A stretch of 64,000 nt of DNA, from the NCBI RefSeq assembly GCF_039536765.1, contig NZ_BAAAZF010000001.1:1116001-1180000 (forward strand), read 5' to 3'. The notes beneath the pieces were generated by a model. That model did not search any database and was not told the DNA's origin. It saw only the letters and a program-made list of their open reading frames with translations. Below are positions 61,844 through 64,000 of the stretch, piece by piece. How positions within the stretch are numbered: the first letter of the stretch is position 1; each line of letters starts with the position of its first letter. The translations under genes were made by a program, and so were the position numbers. This DNA is from Parerythrobacter jejuensis (lineage in GTDB: Bacteria; Pseudomonadota; Alphaproteobacteria; Sphingomonadales; Sphingomonadaceae).

Positions 61844-62356
61844 ATGGACACGGCAGTGCAGGAATTGCTCGACAAGAAGGCAATCGAGGATGTTGTGGCC
61901 CGCTATGCCCGCACGCTCGACTGGCTTGATGATGATGGGCAAGCGAGCTGCTATTGGCCCGATGCGGACATCGATTACGGCTTCTTCAAGGGCAAGGCGC
62001 AGGATTTCCTGCCGGTGGTGATGGACATCGAACGGGCGTCACAGCGGCGCTGGCATATGTTGGGCGGCCTGATCATCGCGTTCCAGTCCGCAACCAGCGC
62101 GAGCAGTGAATGCTATGGCATTTTCGCCGGGGCCAATCCACAAGAAGACGGCAGCCTTGCCGGCAACCTGTATGGCGGTCGCTATCTCGACGAGTGGGAC
62201 AAGCGGAAGGGCGAATGGCGCATTTCGTCGCGTCTCTACATTGTCGACTGGCACCGCCCGCTCGATAATCAGCCCGGCCTTGAACCGAACCCCGATTTCC
62301 CCCTGCCCACGGCGAAGATCACCGAAAGCGAGCACCCGCTCTACCGGCGGTTATGA
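61844..62356 (+). CDS. SnoaL-like (NTF2-fold) protein
   Basis: The 170-residue protein shows the SnoaL_4 pattern: LDKKAIEDVVARYARTLDWLDDDGQASCYWPDADIDYG, then WDKRKGEWRISSRLYIVDWHRPL. The ATG at 61844 has GGGGAGG six bases upstream. It diverges from the P450 gene and its last 6 bases overlap the end of the convergent enoyl-CoA hydratase-like gene. Similar proteins accompany oxygenases in sphingomonad degradation clusters; the activity is unknown. Confidence 0.8.
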   Translation: MDTAVQELLDKKAIEDVVARYARTLDWLDDDGQASCYWPDADIDYGFFKGKAQDFLPVVMDIERASQRRWHMLGGLIIAFQSATSASSECYGIFAGANPQEDGSLAGNLYGGRYLDEWDKRKGEWRISSRLYIVDWHRPLDNQPGLEPNPDFPLPTAKITESEHPLYRRL

Positions 62357-63100
62357 GGACTTTGTCTGGAATGCGGCGATCCGTTCATGCATGTCCGGCC
62401 CGCGCCCTTCGCCGTCCATCCATTCCCGCTGGAGCGCCGCATCCATGGGTTGGGCATCGGAGCGATCGAGCAACCGCTTGTTCGCCGCATGGCTGAAATG
62501 GGATTGCGCAGCGATCTGCCCGGCCAGCCGCGCAATCTCGGTCTCGAACTCCGCTTCTTCGATCAAATATTCGGCTAGCCCGATGCGGACCGCCTCTGCG
62601 GCACCAAACATCTGGGCCGTGAACATCAGCCGCTTGGCCGTGGCAATGCCGACCCGGCGCGGCAACCGCGCGCTCATGCCCCAGACCGGTGTGAGGGCAA
62701 ACTTGGCATGGGTATCGCCAAACCGCGCCGTTTCCGATGCGATGATGAAGTCGGCCGCCAGCGCCACTTCCAGAGCGCCGGTGTAACAATGGCCATGGAC
62801 CGCTGCCACGACCGGGATCGGCAGCTTTTCCAGCATACGCAGGGTTTCGGAATGCCAACCCCTCGATGGGGGCGTCTCCCCTTCGGCTATGCCGCCCAGA
62901 TCATGCCCCGCAGAAAAGCACTGACCCGCACCGCGCAACACCACACAGCCAATGCCGGTTTCCCCGGCAAGGGCCAAGCAATGCTGCCGAAGCTGTTCGA
63001 ACATTGCGACATTCAGCGAGTTCAGCTTGTCGGGCCGGTTCAGGGTCAATTGGACCCAGCCATCGAAATCCTCGCGTCTGACCAGGTCAGGCATCGGCAT
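62351..63100 (-). CDS. Enoyl-CoA hydratase/isomerase family protein
   Basis: The 249-residue crotonase-fold protein has the oxyanion-hole region FSAGHDLGG, and GALEVALAADF retains the first catalytic glutamate of hydratases. The second (PEI motif) is replaced by THAKFALTPVWG, so it may be an isomerase, hydrolase or another crotonase-type enzyme. It overlaps the preceding SnoaL-like gene by 14 bases, indicating coupling. Confidence 0.87.
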   Translation of the reverse strand: MPMPDLVRREDFDGWVQLTLNRPDKLNSLNVAMFEQLRQHCLALAGETGIGCVVLRGAGQCFSAGHDLGGIAEGETPPSRGWHSETLRMLEKLPIPVVAAVHGHCYTGALEVALAADFIIASETARFGDTHAKFALTPVWGMSARLPRRVGIATAKRLMFTAQMFGAAEAVRIGLAEYLIEEAEFETEIARLAGQIAAQSHFSHAANKRLLDRSDAQPMDAALQREWMDGEGRGPDMHERIAAFQTKSS

Positions 63101-63458
63101 TCTCCTCGACAGGCGGGTCCATATAGTCGCGATAATAGGTCACTTGCCCATCGCGCACCTTGTAAATGCCCACACCGCCGCGACTGCCCCCGGGGACGTG
63201 CATGGTCCACCGGGCCCAAACTGCGTGATCGTCGCCGCAGATTTCGTCGACGGTGAAGTGGATCTTCCGCTCGCCCATCTCGCTGACCATTGTGGTCATG
63301 AATTTAAGGATCGCGTCGCGGCCGTTATAAGTCCCCCACACCGGATCCTCCAGCACAGCATCCTCCGCAAAGAGATCAACCAGCTTGGTATAATCACCCT
63401 CATCCTGGATCTGCCAGAATCGTTCGATCGTGGCCTGCGCTTGTCCTGGCATTGCCAT
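63087..63458 (-). CDS. SnoaL-like (NTF2-fold) protein
   Basis: The 123-residue protein starts MAMPGQAQATIERFWQIQDEGDYTKLVDLFAEDAVLEDPVWG and ends with VTYYRDYMDPP. It is in the SnoaL/limonene-epoxide-hydrolase-like superfamily, but the R-x-D pair of LEH is not clearly present. It follows the metallo-hydrolase gene by 8 bases and overlaps the crotonase gene. Confidence 0.8.
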   Translation of the reverse strand: MAMPGQAQATIERFWQIQDEGDYTKLVDLFAEDAVLEDPVWGTYNGRDAILKFMTTMVSEMGERKIHFTVDEICGDDHAVWARWTMHVPGGSRGGVGIYKVRDGQVTYYRDYMDPPVEENADA

Positions 63459-63466
63459 TCTCTCCG

Positions 63467-64000
63467 TCAGCTTTGGATTGTTGCCATATTCAATTCGGTC
63501 GCCTGCGGAACGGTGGACCAGAAATCGGGATCATGGCCGTAGAAAATGCGCGCTCCGGCCCTCCGCAAGCTCGAAAGCGATTCCAGCGAGCCGCGATAGT
63601 GATCCGCATTGTAGACGTTCTCAGGCATTTTCATTTCATCCAAGGAACGGCGGAAGTTGCAGCAATCACCTGCCAGCACCGCCTCTCCGGTTGCGGTCCG
63701 TATGCGGGCCGACTGGTGTCCGGGCGTATGGCCCGGCGTCGGAAATACCGTCACCGAACCGTCGCCAAACACATCATGCTCGCCGCGCACTTTCTTCACC
63801 GTTTGGCCAATGTCGAAATCCTGGGTCGAGTAGGCCCCGTCTTCCCCGGCAAAACCGAAGTCCCATTCCTGTTCCTGCACGATGACAGTGGCGTTTGGCA
63901 GCATGCGGTTGCCGCCGGCATGATCGAGATGCAGGTGCGAATTGATGATCCACTGCACCGCTCCGGGATCGACATCCAGCGCTTCCAGCCGCACGGCAAT
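63467..64000 (-). CDS. MBL-fold metallo-hydrolase, C-terminal part (runs off window)
   Basis: The 178 visible residues contain the metal motif SHLHLDHAGGN, then FPTPGHTPGHQS and LAGDCCNFR, and a final FYGHDPDFW. This is the metallo-beta-lactamase fold with the layout of lactonase/AHL-lactonase-like enzymes. The frame is open to the window edge, so the N terminus is missing. It could hydrolyse a lactone or CoA thioester of the pathway; quorum quenching is possible but unsupported. Confidence 0.83.
   Translation of the reverse strand: MAVRLEALDVDPGAVQWIINSHLHLDHAGGNRMLPNATVIVQEQEWDFGFAGEDGAYSTQDFDIGQTVKKVRGEHDVFGDGSVTVFPTPGHTPGHQSARIRTATGEAVLAGDCCNFRRSLDEMKMPENVYNADHYRGSLESLSSLRRAGARIFYGHDPDFWSTVPQATELNMATIQS

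Overview
The window is GC-rich alphaproteobacterial chromosome, most likely Sphingomonadales and close to Erythrobacter/Altererythrobacter or Novosphingobium. This rests on the hemD-hemC / tsaD-gpsA order, a sphingomonad-type TonB receptor, the clustered SDR/Rieske/P450 genes and the codon bias. It is an inference from gene content, not from a marker gene. I see no rRNA, tRNA, transposase, integrase or CRISPR array.

Region 1 (1-12.7 kb) is mostly housekeeping. hemD (partial) and hemC on the minus strand make uroporphyrinogen III. The coupled plus-strand set tsaD, gpsA and a Wzx/MATE-type flippase follows, then a VWA lipoprotein, and an envelope group (OmpA-like protein, 44-residue membrane peptide, membrane-anchored helix-hairpin-helix protein). 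A lone receiver protein, glutaryl-CoA dehydrogenase, maleylacetoacetate isomerase plus fumarylacetoacetate hydrolase (end of tyrosine/homogentisate degradation), a DUF421 membrane protein and a flavin reductase complete it.

Region 2 (12.7-25.8 kb, minus strand) is a two-gene unit: a TIGR03032-family protein followed by a giant autotransporter of about 3960 residues. The passenger has three zones: an N-terminal beta-helix built from alternating TTGDV and DTTAG turns, a central autochaperone-like module, and a 31-copy array of a 39-residue RTX-like repeat in perfect 117-bp register. A classical autotransporter beta-barrel ends the protein. This is the most unusual object in the window.

Region 3 (26-64 kb) is a dense catabolic region of about 38 genes: aldehyde dehydrogenase, TonB receptor, MFS transporter, two Rieske oxygenases, two P450s, seven SDRs, two CurA-like reductases, a GST, a molybdopterin oxidoreductase with a MobA gene close by, a KstD-like flavoprotein, an acyl-CoA dehydrogenase pair, a thiolase-like/DUF35 pair, two ThuA-like proteins, an epoxide-hydrolase-like protein, several SnoaL/NTF2-fold proteins, an E1-alpha/E1-beta/lipoyl-protein set, an enoyl-CoA hydratase relative, a metallo-beta-lactamase-fold hydrolase (partial) and one LuxR regulator. 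Eleven minus-strand genes from 54563 down to 43520 are packed like one operon. The set looks built to import, hydroxylate, oxidise and shorten a hydrophobic alicyclic or isoprenoid compound through CoA esters. The substrate cannot be read from sequence alone. No ferredoxin or ferredoxin reductase for the oxygenases is present here.
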